Origin: Xanthobacteraceae bacterium 501b
GTDB lineage: Bacteria > Pseudomonadota > Alphaproteobacteria > Rhizobiales > Xanthobacteraceae
Direction of reading: 5' to 3'
Length of the DNA stretch: 64,000 nt
NCBI GenBank assembly: GCA_000378025.1
Contig: KB899087.1
Location: 2,976,001-3,040,000 of the forward strand
The notes beneath the pieces are model-generated. The model saw nothing but the letters and a program-made list of their open reading frames with translations. It was not told where the DNA came from and searched no databases. Made by a program: the position numbers and the translations under genes. Below, piece after piece: positions 1 through 9,232 of the stretch; the stretch's first letter is position 1; the number at the start of each line of letters is the position of its first letter.

Positions 1-1826
1 TGATCCTCGCCATCGTCATGTCGATGGCGGTGCTCATTGCCTGGCAGTTCTTCTCCGGCGTGCCGCAGATGGAGCAGCAGCGCCAGGCGGCCCAGCAGCA
101 GGCGGCCCAGCAGGCCGCCGCGCCGGGCCAAGCCGCCGCGCCGGGCCAGGCCGGCAGCGAGGCCGGCTCGCAGGCCCCCGCGCCCGGAACCGCCGCCCCC
201 ACCGCCGCCGGCACCGCGCCGCGGGCGATGACCCGGGCCGAGGCGCTGGCCCGCACGCCGCGCATCGCCATCGAGACGCCGAGCGTCATCGGCTCCCTCG
301 CCCTCAGGGGCGGCCGCATCGACGACCTGTCGCTGAAGGGCTATCACGAGACCGTCGACAACAGCAGCCCGATCATCGTCCTGCTCTCGCCCTCGGGCGG
401 ACCGAATCCGTTCTACGCCGAATTCGGCTGGGTGCCCGGCGCCGGCGTGAATGTCGCGGTGCCGGCCGGCGACACGCTGTGGACCGCCCCGGAAGGCGCG
501 CGCCTCACCCCCGAGACGCCGGTTGTGCTGACCTGGGACAATGGCGCCGGCCTCATCTTCCGCCGCACCCTCTCCATCGACGCCAACTACATGTTCCATG
601 TGCTTGATGAGGTGGACAACACCACCGCCGAGCCGGTCGCGCTGCACCCCTATGCGCTGGTCTCGCGCCACGGCACGCCGCACACGCTCGGCTATTACAT
701 CCTGCATGAAGGCCTGATCGGCGTTACCTCCGAGGGCGGGCTGCACGAAATCAAGTACAGCGCGATCGCCGAATCGCGCAGCCAGACCTTCCCCTCGGTT
801 GGCGGCTGGCTCGGCATCACCGACAAATACTGGGCGGCGACCATCATCCCCGGCTCGGCCGAGAAGGTGCAGGCCCGGTTCTCCGCCGCGCAGACCGGCA
901 ATGACCTGACCTACCAGACCGATTTCCTCGGCGACGCCGTCACCGTGGCGCCCGGCGCCAAGGCCTCCACCGATGGCCGCCTGTTCGCCGGCGCCAAGGT
1001 GGTGCAGCTGGTGGACGGCTATCAGACCCAGTACAATATCGACCGCTTCGACCTGCTGATCGACTGGGGCTGGTTCTATTTCATCACCAAGCCGCTGTTC
1101 CTGGTGATCGACTGGATCTACCGCTTCGTCGGCAATTTCGGCGTCGCCATCCTGGTCGTCACCGTGCTGTTGAAGGGCATCTTCTTCCCGCTCGCCAACA
1201 AGAGCTACGCCTCGATGGCGAAGATGAAGGCGGTGCAGCCGGAAATCTCGGGGCTGCGCGAGCGCTATGGCGATGACCGCGTCAAGCTCCAGCAGGAGAT
1301 GATGGCGATCTACAAAAAGGAGAAGATCAACCCGGTCGCGGGCTGCCTTCCGATCCTGATCCAGATCCCGGTCTTCTTCGCCCTCTACAAGGTGCTGTTC
1401 GTCACCATCGAAATGCGGCATGCGCCGTTCTTCGGCTGGATCCGCGATCTCTCCGCGCCCGACCCGACGACCATCTTCAACCTGTTCGGCCTCATTCCCT
1501 GGGACCCCGCCACGGTGCCCGTCATCGGCCACTTCCTCATGCTCGGCATCTGGCCGATCATCATGGGCATGACCATGTGGGCGCAGATGAAGCTGAACCC
1601 GGCCCCGCCGGACCCGACGCAGAAGATGATCTTCGACTGGATGCCGCTGGTCTTCACCTTCATGCTGGCCTCGTTCGCCTCCGGCCTCGTCATCTACTGG
1701 GCTTGGAACAACACGCTCTCGGTGATCCAGCAGTCGATCATCATGCGGAAGAACGGCGTGAAAGTTGAATTGTGGGACAATCTGAAGAGCATATTTATCC
1801 GCACGAAGAAGCCGAAGGCCGGCTGA
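1..1826 (+). CDS. yidC: Membrane protein insertase YidC (5' end cut by window edge)
   Basis: YidC/Oxa1/Alb3 insertase, which places and folds inner-membrane proteins alone or with SecYEG. The reading frame is already open at base 1; the first visible residues ([17 protein letters not shown]) are the N-terminal membrane anchor found a few residues after the start in Gram-negative YidC, so only a handful of codons are missing. An Ala/Gln/Pro-rich linker follows, then the periplasmic beta-sandwich domain (about residues 75-340 from the ATG at 18) and the five-helix insertase core ([24 protein letters not shown] region, then [23 protein letters not shown]). The C-terminus is basic (RTKKPKAG), as expected for ribosome contact. 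engB follows at once, the usual order in alphaproteobacteria. Confidence 0.97.
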   Translation, partial: ILAIVMSMAVLIAWQFFSGVPQMEQQRQAAQQQAAQQAAAPGQAAAPGQAGSEAGSQAPAPGTAAPTAAGTAPRAMTRAEALARTPRIAIETPSVIGSLALRGGRIDDLSLKGYHETVDNSSPIIVLLSPSGGPNPFYAEFGWVPGAGVNVAVPAGDTLWTAPEGARLTPETPVVLTWDNGAGLIFRRTLSIDANYMFHVLDEVDNTTAEPVALHPYALVSRHGTPHTLGYYILHEGLIGVTSEGGLHEIKYSAIAESRSQTFPSVGGWLGITDKYWAATIIPGSAEKVQARFSAAQTGNDLTYQTDFLGDAVTVAPGAKASTDGRLFAGAKVVQLVDGYQTQYNIDRFDLLIDWGWFYFITKPLFLVIDWIYRFVGNFGVAILVVTVLLKGIFFPLANKSYASMAKMKAVQPEISGLRERYGDDRVKLQQEMMAIYKKEKINPVAGCLPILIQIPVFFALYKVLFVTIEMRHAPFFGWIRDLSAPDPTTIFNLFGLIPWDPATVPVIGHFLMLGIWPIIMGMTMWAQMKLNPAPPDPTQKMIFDWMPLVFTFMLASFASGLVIYWAWNNTLSVIQQSIIMRKNGVKVELWDNLKSIFIRTKKPKAG

Positions 1827-1845
1827 TGCGGGGACATTGAACGCC

Positions 1846-2520
1846 ATGGAACAGGCCGACGATACGTCTGCTGCGTCGGCCTTCACGGCCGACGAGATCG
1901 AAGCCGGGCGCCGGCTCTTTGCCGGCGAGTGGAACTTCCTCACGGCGGCGCCCACCATCGCCACGCTGCCGCCGATGCGCTCGATCGAGATCGCCTTCGC
2001 CGGCCGCTCCAATGTCGGCAAGTCGAGCCTGGTCAACGCGCTGACCGGGCGCAAGGCGCTGGCCCGCACCTCGGTGACGCCGGGGCGCACGCAGGAGCTG
2101 ATCTTCTTCGGCCTCGGGCCGGAGCTGACCCTGGTCGACATGCCCGGCTATGGCTTCGCCAAGGCGCCGAAGGACAAGGTCGACGCCTGGACCGCCACCG
2201 TGCACGCCTATTTGCGCGGGCGGGCCAATCTCGCCCGCGTCTTCGTGCTGATCGATTCCCGCCACGGGCTGAAGCCGATCGACCGCGAAGTGCTGGATGG
2301 GCTCGACAAGGCCGCCGTCTCCTATGCCGTCGTGCTGACCAAGGCCGACCAGCTGCGGGCGGACGAGCTGGTGGAACGGGTGGCGGAGACGCAGGCCGGC
2401 CTTGCCCGGCGGCCGGCGGCGTTTCCCATCGTCTTCCCCACCTCCAGCCGCGAGGGCTTCGGCATCGGCGATCTCCGGGCGGCGGTGATCCGCCTGATGG
2501 CCGAGCGCGGCATACGCTGA
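1846..2520 (+). CDS. engB: Ribosome biogenesis GTPase EngB (YihA/YsxC)
   Basis: TrmE-Era-EngA-EngB-Septin family GTPase, essential in many bacteria for late 50S assembly. The G1 P-loop [10 protein letters not shown]3 DMPGYGFA and G4 TKAD are all present, and the length (224 aa) is normal. I start at ATG 1846; an in-frame TTG at 1837 would add only three residues. The gene begins 19 bases after yidC and is probably co-transcribed with it. In many rhizobial relatives argB comes next, but here an alcohol dehydrogenase follows instead. Confidence 0.96.
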   Translation: MEQADDTSAASAFTADEIEAGRRLFAGEWNFLTAAPTIATLPPMRSIEIAFAGRSNVGKSSLVNALTGRKALARTSVTPGRTQELIFFGLGPELTLVDMPGYGFAKAPKDKVDAWTATVHAYLRGRANLARVFVLIDSRHGLKPIDREVLDGLDKAAVSYAVVLTKADQLRADELVERVAETQAGLARRPAAFPIVFPTSSREGFGIGDLRAAVIRLMAERGIR

Positions 2521-2645
2521 GGCATCTTCCTGCGGGTTGGCGCGTTAAAGCCCCGCAGGGTTAGATCGCCGGCTTTTGACCCCTGTCATGGCCACACCCT
2601 GTCGGGCGCGCGAAGGATCGCGCGCGTCAACCGCAGGAGAGAACC

Positions 2646-3719
2646 ATGCCCAAGATGAAAGCCGCCATCTTCGTCGAACCCGGCCGAATCGTCCTCGACG
2701 AGAAGCCGATTCCCGATGTCGGGCCGCTCGACGCGCTGGTGCGGATCACCACCACCACCATCTGCGGCACCGATGTGCACATTCTCAAGGGCGAGTATCC
2801 GGTCGCCCGCGGCCTGACCATCGGCCATGAGCCGGTCGGCATCATCGAGAAGCTCGGCTCGCAGGTGACGGGCTATGCCGAGGGCCAGCGGGTCATCGCC
2901 GGCGCCATCACCCCCTCAGGCTATTCCTATGCCTGCCTGTGCGGCTGCGGCTCGCAGGACGGGCCCGGCATGAAGCACGGTTTCAAGCCGATGGGCGGCT
3001 GGAAGTTCGGCAACACCATTGACGGCGCCCAGGCGGAATATGTGCTGGTGCCGGATGCCCTCGCCAATCTCGCCCCGGTGCCGGATTCGCTCTCCGACGA
3101 GGAGGTGCTGATGTGCCCGGACATCATGTCCACCGGCTTTTCAGGCGCCGAAAGCGGCGCGGTGCAGATCGGCGACATCGTGGCGGTGTTCGCCCTCGGC
3201 CCGATCGGCCTGTGCGCCGTCGCCGGCGCCAAGCTGAAGGGCGCCACCCGCATCATCGGCGTCGACACCGTGCCCGAGCGGCTGGCCATCGCCCGCCAGC
3301 TCGGCTGCAGCGACGTGGTGGACTTCAAGCAGGGCGACGTGGTCGAGCAGATCCTGGCGCTTACCGACGGGCGTGGCGTCGATGTCGCGATCGAGGCGCT
3401 CGGCACCCAGGGCACGTTCGAGAGCGCGTTGAAGGTGCTGCGCCCCGGCGGCACGCTGTCCTCGCTCGGCGTCTATTCCACCGATCTGAAGATCCCGCTC
3501 GGCGCCTTCTCGGCCGGGTTGGGCGACAACAAGATCGTCACCACGCTCTGCCCCGGGGGCAAGGAGCGCATGCGCCGGCTGATCGACGTCATCGCCTCCG
3601 GCCGCATCGACCTCAAGCCGCTGGTCACCCACCGCTTCAAGCTGGACGATATCGAGGCGGCCTACGACCTGTTCGCGCACCAGCGCGATGGCGTGCTGAA
3701 AGTGGCGATCACGCCGTAG
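2646..3719 (+). CDS. Zinc-dependent NAD(P) alcohol dehydrogenase
   Basis: Medium-chain dehydrogenase/reductase of 357 aa. The catalytic zinc ligands are recognisable as C in TICGTDVH (about residue 38), the GHEPVG motif (His about 60) and Asp in the CPDIMSTG stretch. The Rossmann fold carries ALGPIGLCAVAGAKLKGA, close to the usual GxGPVG signature. The pattern resembles secondary-alcohol (isopropanol/butanediol-like) dehydrogenases, with the short central loop lacking a clear four-cysteine structural zinc site. The start is supported by AGGAGAG a few bases upstream of ATG 2646. It stands alone between engB and a convergent regulator; the substrate cannot be read from sequence. Confidence 0.88.
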   Translation: MPKMKAAIFVEPGRIVLDEKPIPDVGPLDALVRITTTTICGTDVHILKGEYPVARGLTIGHEPVGIIEKLGSQVTGYAEGQRVIAGAITPSGYSYACLCGCGSQDGPGMKHGFKPMGGWKFGNTIDGAQAEYVLVPDALANLAPVPDSLSDEEVLMCPDIMSTGFSGAESGAVQIGDIVAVFALGPIGLCAVAGAKLKGATRIIGVDTVPERLAIARQLGCSDVVDFKQGDVVEQILALTDGRGVDVAIEALGTQGTFESALKVLRPGGTLSSLGVYSTDLKIPLGAFSAGLGDNKIVTTLCPGGKERMRRLIDVIASGRIDLKPLVTHRFKLDDIEAAYDLFAHQRDGVLKVAITP

Positions 3720-3725
3720 AAGAAC

Positions 3726-3822
3726 AGGATGGCGCCATCCCGGCCGCAACGCTGAGCCGGGATCGCGCCATCAGCCCCGCAAACGTCCCGGACCGGCCCT
3801 GAGGTCCGTCCGGGATGACGCT
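3726..3822. repeat. Palindromic intergenic element, divergent member of the dispersed family
   Basis: Two nested inverted repeats lie between the convergent alcohol dehydrogenase and XRE genes: one built on GATGGCGCCATCCCGG with its partner CCGGGATCGCGCCATC, and one on CGTCCCGGAC with GTCCGGGATGACG. It resembles the paired CCCGGG palindromes at 19.35, 24.03, 33.39, 42.41 and 46.63 kb but is more diverged. It may also serve as a bidirectional terminator. Confidence 0.5.
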
Positions 3823-3828
3823 GCGATG

Positions 3829-4152
3829 TCAGCCATCATTGGCGGAAGAGAGCTGTTCGGCCGAGATATAGCCGCCCTGCTGGCGGATGCGCAGGCCCGG
3901 CCCGCCGCCGGTGCTGGCCTGGCCGGGCGCGAGCAGTTCGACGCCGGCCTCCTCCAGCGCCCGCAGCACCCGCTCCGCCTCGCCGGGGTCGAGGTCGTCC
4001 ACCGCCTCACCACCACGTTCGAAGGCCTGCAGCCAATCAGGTGTCACCCGCGCCTTCGCGGCCAGTTCGGCGGCGCTCCAGCCCAGCAGGGCGCGCGCGG
4101 CGCGGCATTGGCCGGCGGAAAGGGCGAGGCTGGCGGGAAGTGTTTCGGGCAT
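3829..4152 (-). CDS. XRE-family helix-turn-helix protein
   Basis: 107-aa protein with a Cro/CI-type HTH near the N-terminus: LSAGQCRAARALLGWSAAEL then AAKARVTPDWLQAFERGG. The C-terminal part (ALEEAGVELLAPG....GPGLRIRQ) matches the short tail common in this rhizobial single-HTH group, where it follows a predicted strand. It has the same architecture as the element-borne regulator at 58.1 kb (RALEAAGVIFVDENGDGPGVRF). The start at the cat of 4150-4152 gives the normal N-terminus; 20 more codons are open upstream but do not look conserved. It lies downstream of ptsN on the same strand. Target genes are unknown. Confidence 0.8.
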   Translation of the reverse strand: MPETLPASLALSAGQCRAARALLGWSAAELAAKARVTPDWLQAFERGGEAVDDLDPGEAERVLRALEEAGVELLAPGQASTGGGPGLRIRQQGGYISAEQLSSANDG

Positions 4153-4251
4153 GGCGCGGCTCCTGACGTCTGACCCTGCTGAGGTAGGGCGCCGGGCGGG
4201 GAAAGTCATCACCCGCCCGCCCCTTGTCTGGCGTGGGCCGTCGCCGGCGCG

Positions 4252-4716
4252 TTACGCCGCGTCGGTGGCCGGCGCGCCGGTCAGGAGAGTGTGGATCGCC
4301 TGCGCGTCGCGGCAATGGCGCAGCTTGCGGGCGGTCTCGGGGTCGCGCAGCAGCCGGGCCACCCGCGCCAGGGCCTTGAGGTGATCGGCCCCCGCCGCCT
4401 CCGGTGCCAGCAGCAGGAAGATGAGGTCGACCGGCTCGCCGTCCAGCGCCTCGAAATCGATCGGCCGGTCCAGCCGGGCGAACATGCCGAACAGCTTGTC
4501 CATCTTCGCCAGCTTGCCGTGCGGAATGGCGATGCCATTGCCCACCCCGGTGGAACCGAGGCGCTCGCGCTGGTTCAGCGTCTCGAAGATCTCGCGCTCG
4601 TCCCGTTTCAGCAGCGCCGCCGCATGGGCGGAAAGCTCCTGCAGGGCCTGTTTCTTGCTGCCGACCTTGAGAGTCGGAAACACCGCGGACGGTGCCAGAA
4701 TGTCGTTCAGAGCCAT
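4252..4716 (-). CDS. ptsN: PTS IIA-like nitrogen-regulatory protein PtsN
   Basis: 154-aa EIIA-Ntr, the phosphoryl acceptor at the end of the PTS-Ntr chain (EI-Ntr, NPr), which links nitrogen and carbon state to potassium transport and other targets. The phosphorylated His lies in GNGIAIPHGKL, the hallmark of EIIA fructose/Ntr domains. The typical N-terminus (MALNDILAPSAVFPTLKVGSKKQAL) and length are intact. It is the last gene of the lptC-lptA-lptB-rpoN-hpf-ptsN series, 91 bases after hpf, as in many proteobacteria. Confidence 0.96.
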   Translation of the reverse strand: MALNDILAPSAVFPTLKVGSKKQALQELSAHAAALLKRDEREIFETLNQRERLGSTGVGNGIAIPHGKLAKMDKLFGMFARLDRPIDFEALDGEPVDLIFLLLAPEAAGADHLKALARVARLLRDPETARKLRHCRDAQAIHTLLTGAPATDAA

Positions 4717-4807
4717 GAGACGATCCGCGGCGTGGCGATCCGGGTCGGGGCGAGATGAAGCGCGCGAACCGCTCCAGCGGCCGCGCGCTTCCCATGAGGC
4801 AGGGTGA

Positions 4808-5413
4808 TCAATGGATTTCTTCCGCCAGGGCGCTGGCCGGCGGGTCCACCCAGCCGACATGACCGTCCCCGCGCCGGTAGACGACGTTGATGCGGCCATG
4901 GCCGGCATGGCGGAACACCAAAGCGGTGGCGCCGGTAAAGTCGAGTTCGAGAACCGCGTTGCTCACCGAAAGGCGCGGCAGGTTTGCGGTCGCCTCGGCG
5001 ACCACGGTCGGGCACCAGCCCTCGCTGGGCTCGGCCTCCTCGTGGTCGGGTGCCGAGAACACGGTGACCGGAACCATCTCGCCCCTCGGGGCGGGCTCGC
5101 CGGCGCCCTCGCCATGGCCGGCGCGGCGCTTGACCCGGCTCTTGTAGCGCCGCAGCCGCGTTTCGATCCGCTCCACAGCGGCATCGGCGCTGGCGTAAGG
5201 GTCCTGCGCGTCCGCATGGGCCTGCAGCACCGTCCCGCTGTCGAGATGGAGCGCGCAGTCCGCGCGATAGCCGGAGCCCTCGCGGGCCACGGTGACGTGG
5301 CCGGACCAGCCACCGTCGAAGTACTTGTCCATCGCCCCGGCGACGCGATCGGAAACGCGCTGCCTGAGAGCTTCGCCCACGTCGAGATTTTTACCTGAAA
5401 CCCGCAGCGGCAT
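4808..5413 (-). CDS. hpf: Ribosome hibernation promoting factor, long form
   Basis: 201-aa HPF/RaiA family protein. The N-terminal beta-alpha-beta-beta-beta-alpha domain (about residues 1-100; MPLRVSGKNLDVGEALRQRV to RIETRLRRYKSRVKRR) binds the 30S decoding region. After an acidic linker, the C-terminal domain (about 140-195, LPRLSVSNAVLELDFTGATALVFRH...GRINVVYRRGDGHVGWVDP) is the dimerisation module that marks the long form, able to form 100S ribosomes alone. The start at 5413 matches the family N-terminus MPLRVSGKNLD. It sits between rpoN and ptsN, its usual place in rhizobia. Confidence 0.95.
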   Translation of the reverse strand: MPLRVSGKNLDVGEALRQRVSDRVAGAMDKYFDGGWSGHVTVAREGSGYRADCALHLDSGTVLQAHADAQDPYASADAAVERIETRLRRYKSRVKRRAGHGEGAGEPAPRGEMVPVTVFSAPDHEEAEPSEGWCPTVVAEATANLPRLSVSNAVLELDFTGATALVFRHAGHGRINVVYRRGDGHVGWVDPPASALAEEIH

Positions 5414-5616
5414 CGTGACTAGTCCCTCTGCTGGGGCGGGTCGGGAAGCGTTCGCGAAATCGCCCCTCGCCCTGCCCGAACTCCCTAACATGCCCGGCCG
5501 GTGCCACTAAGAGGTATGAGCCGCGAAGGAAAGTGTCAACGAGAAGCGGTGGACAGCGTGTGTGAAGCTTGTGTGAAGCCGGTTTGAAACCCGCTTCGCG
5601 CCCCTTCCTGGCCTGT

Positions 5617-7233
5617 TCAGCCGGCGGCGGCCGCCGCCTGCTTCTCGCGCCGGCGCTGCACGGAGGAGGGAATCCGCATCGCCTCGCGATATTTCGCCAC
5701 CGTGCGGCGGGCGATGTCGATGCCCGCCTCGCGCAGGCGCTGCACCAGCGTGTCGTCGGAGAGCACGTCGTCGGGGCTCTCCGCCTCGATCATCTGCTTG
5801 ATGCGGAAGCGCACCGATTCCGCCGAATGCGCTTCCCCGCCATCCGAGGACGAAATAGACGACGAGAAGAAATATTTCATCTCGAAGATTCCGCGCGGCG
5901 TCGCCATGTATTTGTTGGACGTCACGCGCGAGACGGTGGATTCGTGCATGCCGATGGCGTCGGCCACTATGCGCAGGTTCAGCGGCCGCAGATGCTGCAC
6001 GCCGAGCGAGAGGAAGGCGTCCTGCTGGCGCACGATCTCGGTCGCCACCTTGAGGATGGTCCGGGCGCGCTGGTCGAGCGAGCGGGTGAGCCAGGTCGCC
6101 GTCTGCATGCAGTCGGAGAGAAAGGCCTTCTCGCGCTCATTGCGGGTGATCTTCTGCACCCGGGCATAATAGGCCTGGTTGACCAGCACCCGCGGCAGGG
6201 TCTCGGAATTGAGCTCCACCAGCCAATTATCGGTAGCGCCGCGCACGAAGACATCCGGCACCACCGGCTGGATGATTCCCGAGCCGAAGGCGAGGCCCGG
6301 CTTGGGGTTCAACCGGCGGATTTCGCCGACCATCTCGGCCAGATCCTCGTCGTCGACGCCGCACACCCGCTTCAGCGTGGTGAATTCGCGCCGGGCCAGC
6401 AATTCGAGATGGGCGAGCAAGGCCGCCATGCAGGGGTCGTAGCGGTTGCGCTCGCGCAGCTGGATCGCCAGGCACTCCGCCAGCGAGCGCGCGCCGATGC
6501 CGGGCGGATCGAAGGTCTGCACCACGGCCAGCACCTTCTCCACCGTCGCCAGCGGGGCGCCAAGCCGCTCGGCGACGCCGGCGAGGTCGGCGGAGAGGTA
6601 GCCGGCCTCGTCGATCAGGTCGATGAGGTTGAGGCCAATGAGCCGCTCGACCGGATCGCTGACCGCCAGCACCAGCTGAGCTTCGAGGTGGTCGGCCAGC
6701 GAGATCTCGGCTGAGACGAAGGCTTCGAGATTGTAGCCCTCGCCATCCTGGCCGCCGCCGCCCGCGCCGGTCCATTCGGAATAGGCCGGCGCCTCGCTGC
6801 TGGGCATGGGGGCGACCGGCTCGCGGCCGGTATCGTCGGGAAAGACGTTCTCCATGCTGGTGTCGAGGCGGTCCTCAATGGCGCTGCGGCTGGTGTCGAG
6901 CCGCTCTTCCAGCCAGTCCGACACCCGCTCGTCGCGGCCATCGCGCTCGTCCCGCACGTCGCGTTCGCCGGCGGCTTCCGCCCTCGGGTCGAGATCGGCA
7001 TCGCTGGTGCGCTCGCGCACCGCGCCGGCATCGCCCTCGCCCTCCCCGGTGCCGGTCCGCTCGCCCTCGGGCTCCGACTGGCGTTCCAGCAGCGGGTTGC
7101 GCTCCAGTTCCGCCTCGACATAGGCCACCAGATCGAGATTGGACAGCTGCAGCAGCTTGATCGCCTGCATCAGCTGCGGCGTCATCACCAGCGACTGGGT
7201 CTGGCGGAATTCGAGACGCGGACCTAGCGACAT
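5617..7233 (-). CDS. rpoN: RNA polymerase sigma-54 factor RpoN
   Basis: 538-aa sigma-54. Region I (MSLGPRLEFRQTQSLVMTPQLMQAIKLLQLS) is the Gln/Leu-rich activator-response segment. Region II is an acidic, charged linker (about 50-150), rich in Arg/Asp/Glu. The core-binding and HTH parts follow, ending in the RpoN box ARRTVAKYREAMRIPSS that recognises the -24 element. ATG 7233 is preferred over an in-frame GTG at 7242 because it gives the family N-terminus MSLGPRL. The gene follows lptB after 54 bases. Sigma-54 needs enhancer-binding activators, none of which is encoded in this window. Confidence 0.97.
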   Translation of the reverse strand: MSLGPRLEFRQTQSLVMTPQLMQAIKLLQLSNLDLVAYVEAELERNPLLERQSEPEGERTGTGEGEGDAGAVRERTSDADLDPRAEAAGERDVRDERDGRDERVSDWLEERLDTSRSAIEDRLDTSMENVFPDDTGREPVAPMPSSEAPAYSEWTGAGGGGQDGEGYNLEAFVSAEISLADHLEAQLVLAVSDPVERLIGLNLIDLIDEAGYLSADLAGVAERLGAPLATVEKVLAVVQTFDPPGIGARSLAECLAIQLRERNRYDPCMAALLAHLELLARREFTTLKRVCGVDDEDLAEMVGEIRRLNPKPGLAFGSGIIQPVVPDVFVRGATDNWLVELNSETLPRVLVNQAYYARVQKITRNEREKAFLSDCMQTATWLTRSLDQRARTILKVATEIVRQQDAFLSLGVQHLRPLNLRIVADAIGMHESTVSRVTSNKYMATPRGIFEMKYFFSSSISSSDGGEAHSAESVRFRIKQMIEAESPDDVLSDDTLVQRLREAGIDIARRTVAKYREAMRIPSSVQRRREKQAAAAAG

Positions 7234-7287
7234 GGCGCGCACTCTCCACGGGCAGCGGCGGCGGCGGTGGGCGGGATGCGGTCCATG

Positions 7288-8301
7288 CTACAGACGGAAC
7301 TCCTCGCCGAGATAGAGGCGGCGGACTTCCTCGCTCGCCACGATTTCCTCGGGCGAGCCTTCCATCAGCACGGAACCGGAATGGATGATGTAGGCGCGGT
7401 CGATGAGGCCAAGCGTCTCGCGCACATTGTGATCGGTGATCAGAACGCCGATGCCGCGCTCGGTGAGCTGGCGCACCAGCGCCTGGATGTCGCCGACCGC
7501 GATCGGGTCGATGCCGGCGAAGGGCTCGTCCAGCAGCATGAATGTGGGGCGCGAGGCCAGCGCGCGGGCGATTTCCACCCGCCGCCGCTCGCCGCCGGAA
7601 AGGGCGATGGAAGGCGATTTGCGCACATGGGTGACGCGGAACTCTTCCAGCAGCTCGTTGAGCTGGCGCTCCCGCTCGCGGCGGTTGGGCTCCACCACCT
7701 CCAGCACGGCGCGGATGTTGTTTTCCACCGAGAGGCCGCGAAAGATCGAGGCTTCCTGCGGCAGGTAGCCGACGCCGAGACGGGCGCGGCGGTACATTGG
7801 CAGGTGGGTCACGTCGTGGCCGTCCAGCTCGATGCGGCCGGCATCGGCCTTCACGAGGCCGGTGATCATGTAGAAGATGGTGGTCTTGCCGGCGCCGTTC
7901 GGCCCCAGCAGCCCCACCGCCTCGCCGCGCCGCACATGCAGGCTCGCCCCGCGCACCACCTGCCGGCCGCCATAGCTCTTGGCGAGGCCGACCGCGTTCA
8001 GCATGCGCTGTTCGCCGACCGTCGGCTCGGGGGTGCGGAACGCCGTCACGGCGGGCAGGACCGGGGCGCGGCCCGTCCCGGCCGCGCGGGCGGCGCCCGG
8101 CAGCACCGCCGGCGCCTCGTGCGGCACGCGCAGATCCGCCGCCAGCGCCGCTTCAAAATCGGCCTGGAAGCGGGCCTCGATCTCGTCGGCGCCGGGCGCC
8201 GCGTCTTCATGGTCGCTGAAGCCGCGCACCGGCGCGGACGCGGACCCGGAACGTTGCGGCGCAGCCTTGCCGCGTCCGACGATCGTCGAGAAAAGTCCCA
8301 C
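7288..8301 (-). CDS. lptB: LPS export ABC transporter ATP-binding protein LptB
   Basis: ATPase that drives LPS extraction by LptFG. It shows Walker A GPNGAGKTT, the Q-loop region LPQEASIFRGLSV, signature LSGGERRRVEIARAL, Walker B FMLLDEPFAGIDP and the switch His in LITDHNV. The ABC core starts around MLNAVGLAKSYGG (about residue 100). Before it is a poorly conserved extension rich in Ala/Pro/Asp, as seen in LptB of related Bradyrhizobium-type bacteria. The true start is uncertain: GTG 8301 (GTGGGACTTTTC, preceded by AGGG) is my choice; the frame stays open to 8466, and a start at the internal Met would also leave a full ABC domain. Downstream of lptA, upstream of rpoN. Confidence 0.93.
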   Translation of the reverse strand: MGLFSTIVGRGKAAPQRSGSASAPVRGFSDHEDAAPGADEIEARFQADFEAALAADLRVPHEAPAVLPGAARAAGTGRAPVLPAVTAFRTPEPTVGEQRMLNAVGLAKSYGGRQVVRGASLHVRRGEAVGLLGPNGAGKTTIFYMITGLVKADAGRIELDGHDVTHLPMYRRARLGVGYLPQEASIFRGLSVENNIRAVLEVVEPNRRERERQLNELLEEFRVTHVRKSPSIALSGGERRRVEIARALASRPTFMLLDEPFAGIDPIAVGDIQALVRQLTERGIGVLITDHNVRETLGLIDRAYIIHSGSVLMEGSPEEIVASEEVRRLYLGEEFRL

Positions 8302-8525
8302 GCGCACCCTCCGTGGTGAGATCACCACCCGGAAGGTGATAAACGTTCGGCGCGCCGCTGGCAAATCGCGATGCAAGAAGCGGGCCGAAATGGGGGCAGA
8401 GTCAGGCGAAACCCGGAAACGGGTGTTTGCGTACCCATGAAATCCGGACGAATTTTCGCCGCGCACCCGCGTCCGCGCAAGGGCGAAACGCCAGGCCCAA
8501 CGGGCGCGAGCGCGCGCCGCGAACG

Positions 8526-9185
8526 CTACGGCGCCGGCTTGGGCTTGGCCGCCGGGGCCGCCGGCTTGGCGCCGGGCAGGCCGCCGCCATTACCCATGCT
8601 GTTGGGCACAATCAGGCTCTCAATGCGGCCACCATCGAAGCGCGACAGGCCGCTGGTCAGGTCGACGGTCAGCTTCCTGCCGCGAATGACGTTCTGCCCG
8701 GAGGTGAGCACGACGGGGTTGCCGGTGAGGGTGATGGTGTTCGCCTTGGTTTCGAACACTCCCTGGTCGCCGGTGGCCGTCTGCTCCTTGGTGGTCACGA
8801 TCACGGAGCCGTTGATTTCCAGCCGGCGGATGGCGGAAGAGTTGATCGGGCTGCCGGCGGCCAGCGCGTCGCCGGAAGGCGCTGCCGCCTCCTTGCCGCC
8901 CGCTTCCTTGCCGTCATAGAAAACCACCAGTTCCTTGCAGCGCATGGTGGTGTCGCCCTGCTGCACCACCACATTGCCGCTGAACACCGCCTGCTTCTGC
9001 TGGTCGCGCACTTCCAGGCTGTCGGCGTTGATCCGGATCGGTGCGTCGCGATTCGCCGCGAAGCCCTGAAGGGCGTTCGGTACGTTCTTGCCTTGGGCCA
9101 GGGCCGCAGGCGCCAGCGGGCCGAGGCACGCGGCAGCGAGAAGGGCGGCGAGGCCGGCACGGGTGAAAGCGTGGGGCGTGTTCAT
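8526..9185 (-). CDS. lptA: LptA/OstA-like periplasmic LPS transport protein
   Basis: 219-aa exported protein that would form the periplasmic bridge of the Lpt machine. The N-terminus has a Sec signal (MNTPHAFTRAGLAALLAAAC...APAALAQG). The OstA beta-jellyroll follows: PIRINADSLEVRDQQKQAVFSGNVVVQQGDTTMRCKELVVFY and a second set around ITLTGNPVVLTSGQNVIRGRKLTVDLTSG. The C-terminus is Pro/Ala/Lys rich. It starts 47 bases after lptC and is certainly in the same operon. ATG 9185 is chosen because it places the signal peptide at the N-terminus; the longer frame only adds Arg-rich residues. Confidence 0.93.
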   Translation of the reverse strand: MNTPHAFTRAGLAALLAAACLGPLAPAALAQGKNVPNALQGFAANRDAPIRINADSLEVRDQQKQAVFSGNVVVQQGDTTMRCKELVVFYDGKEAGGKEAAAPSGDALAAGSPINSSAIRRLEINGSVIVTTKEQTATGDQGVFETKANTITLTGNPVVLTSGQNVIRGRKLTVDLTSGLSRFDGGRIESLIVPNSMGNGGGLPGAKPAAPAAKPKPAP

Positions 9186-9232
9186 GCCGACATGTCTAGC
9201 CGCCCCGCGCCGACGGTTCAATGAGGGCGGCG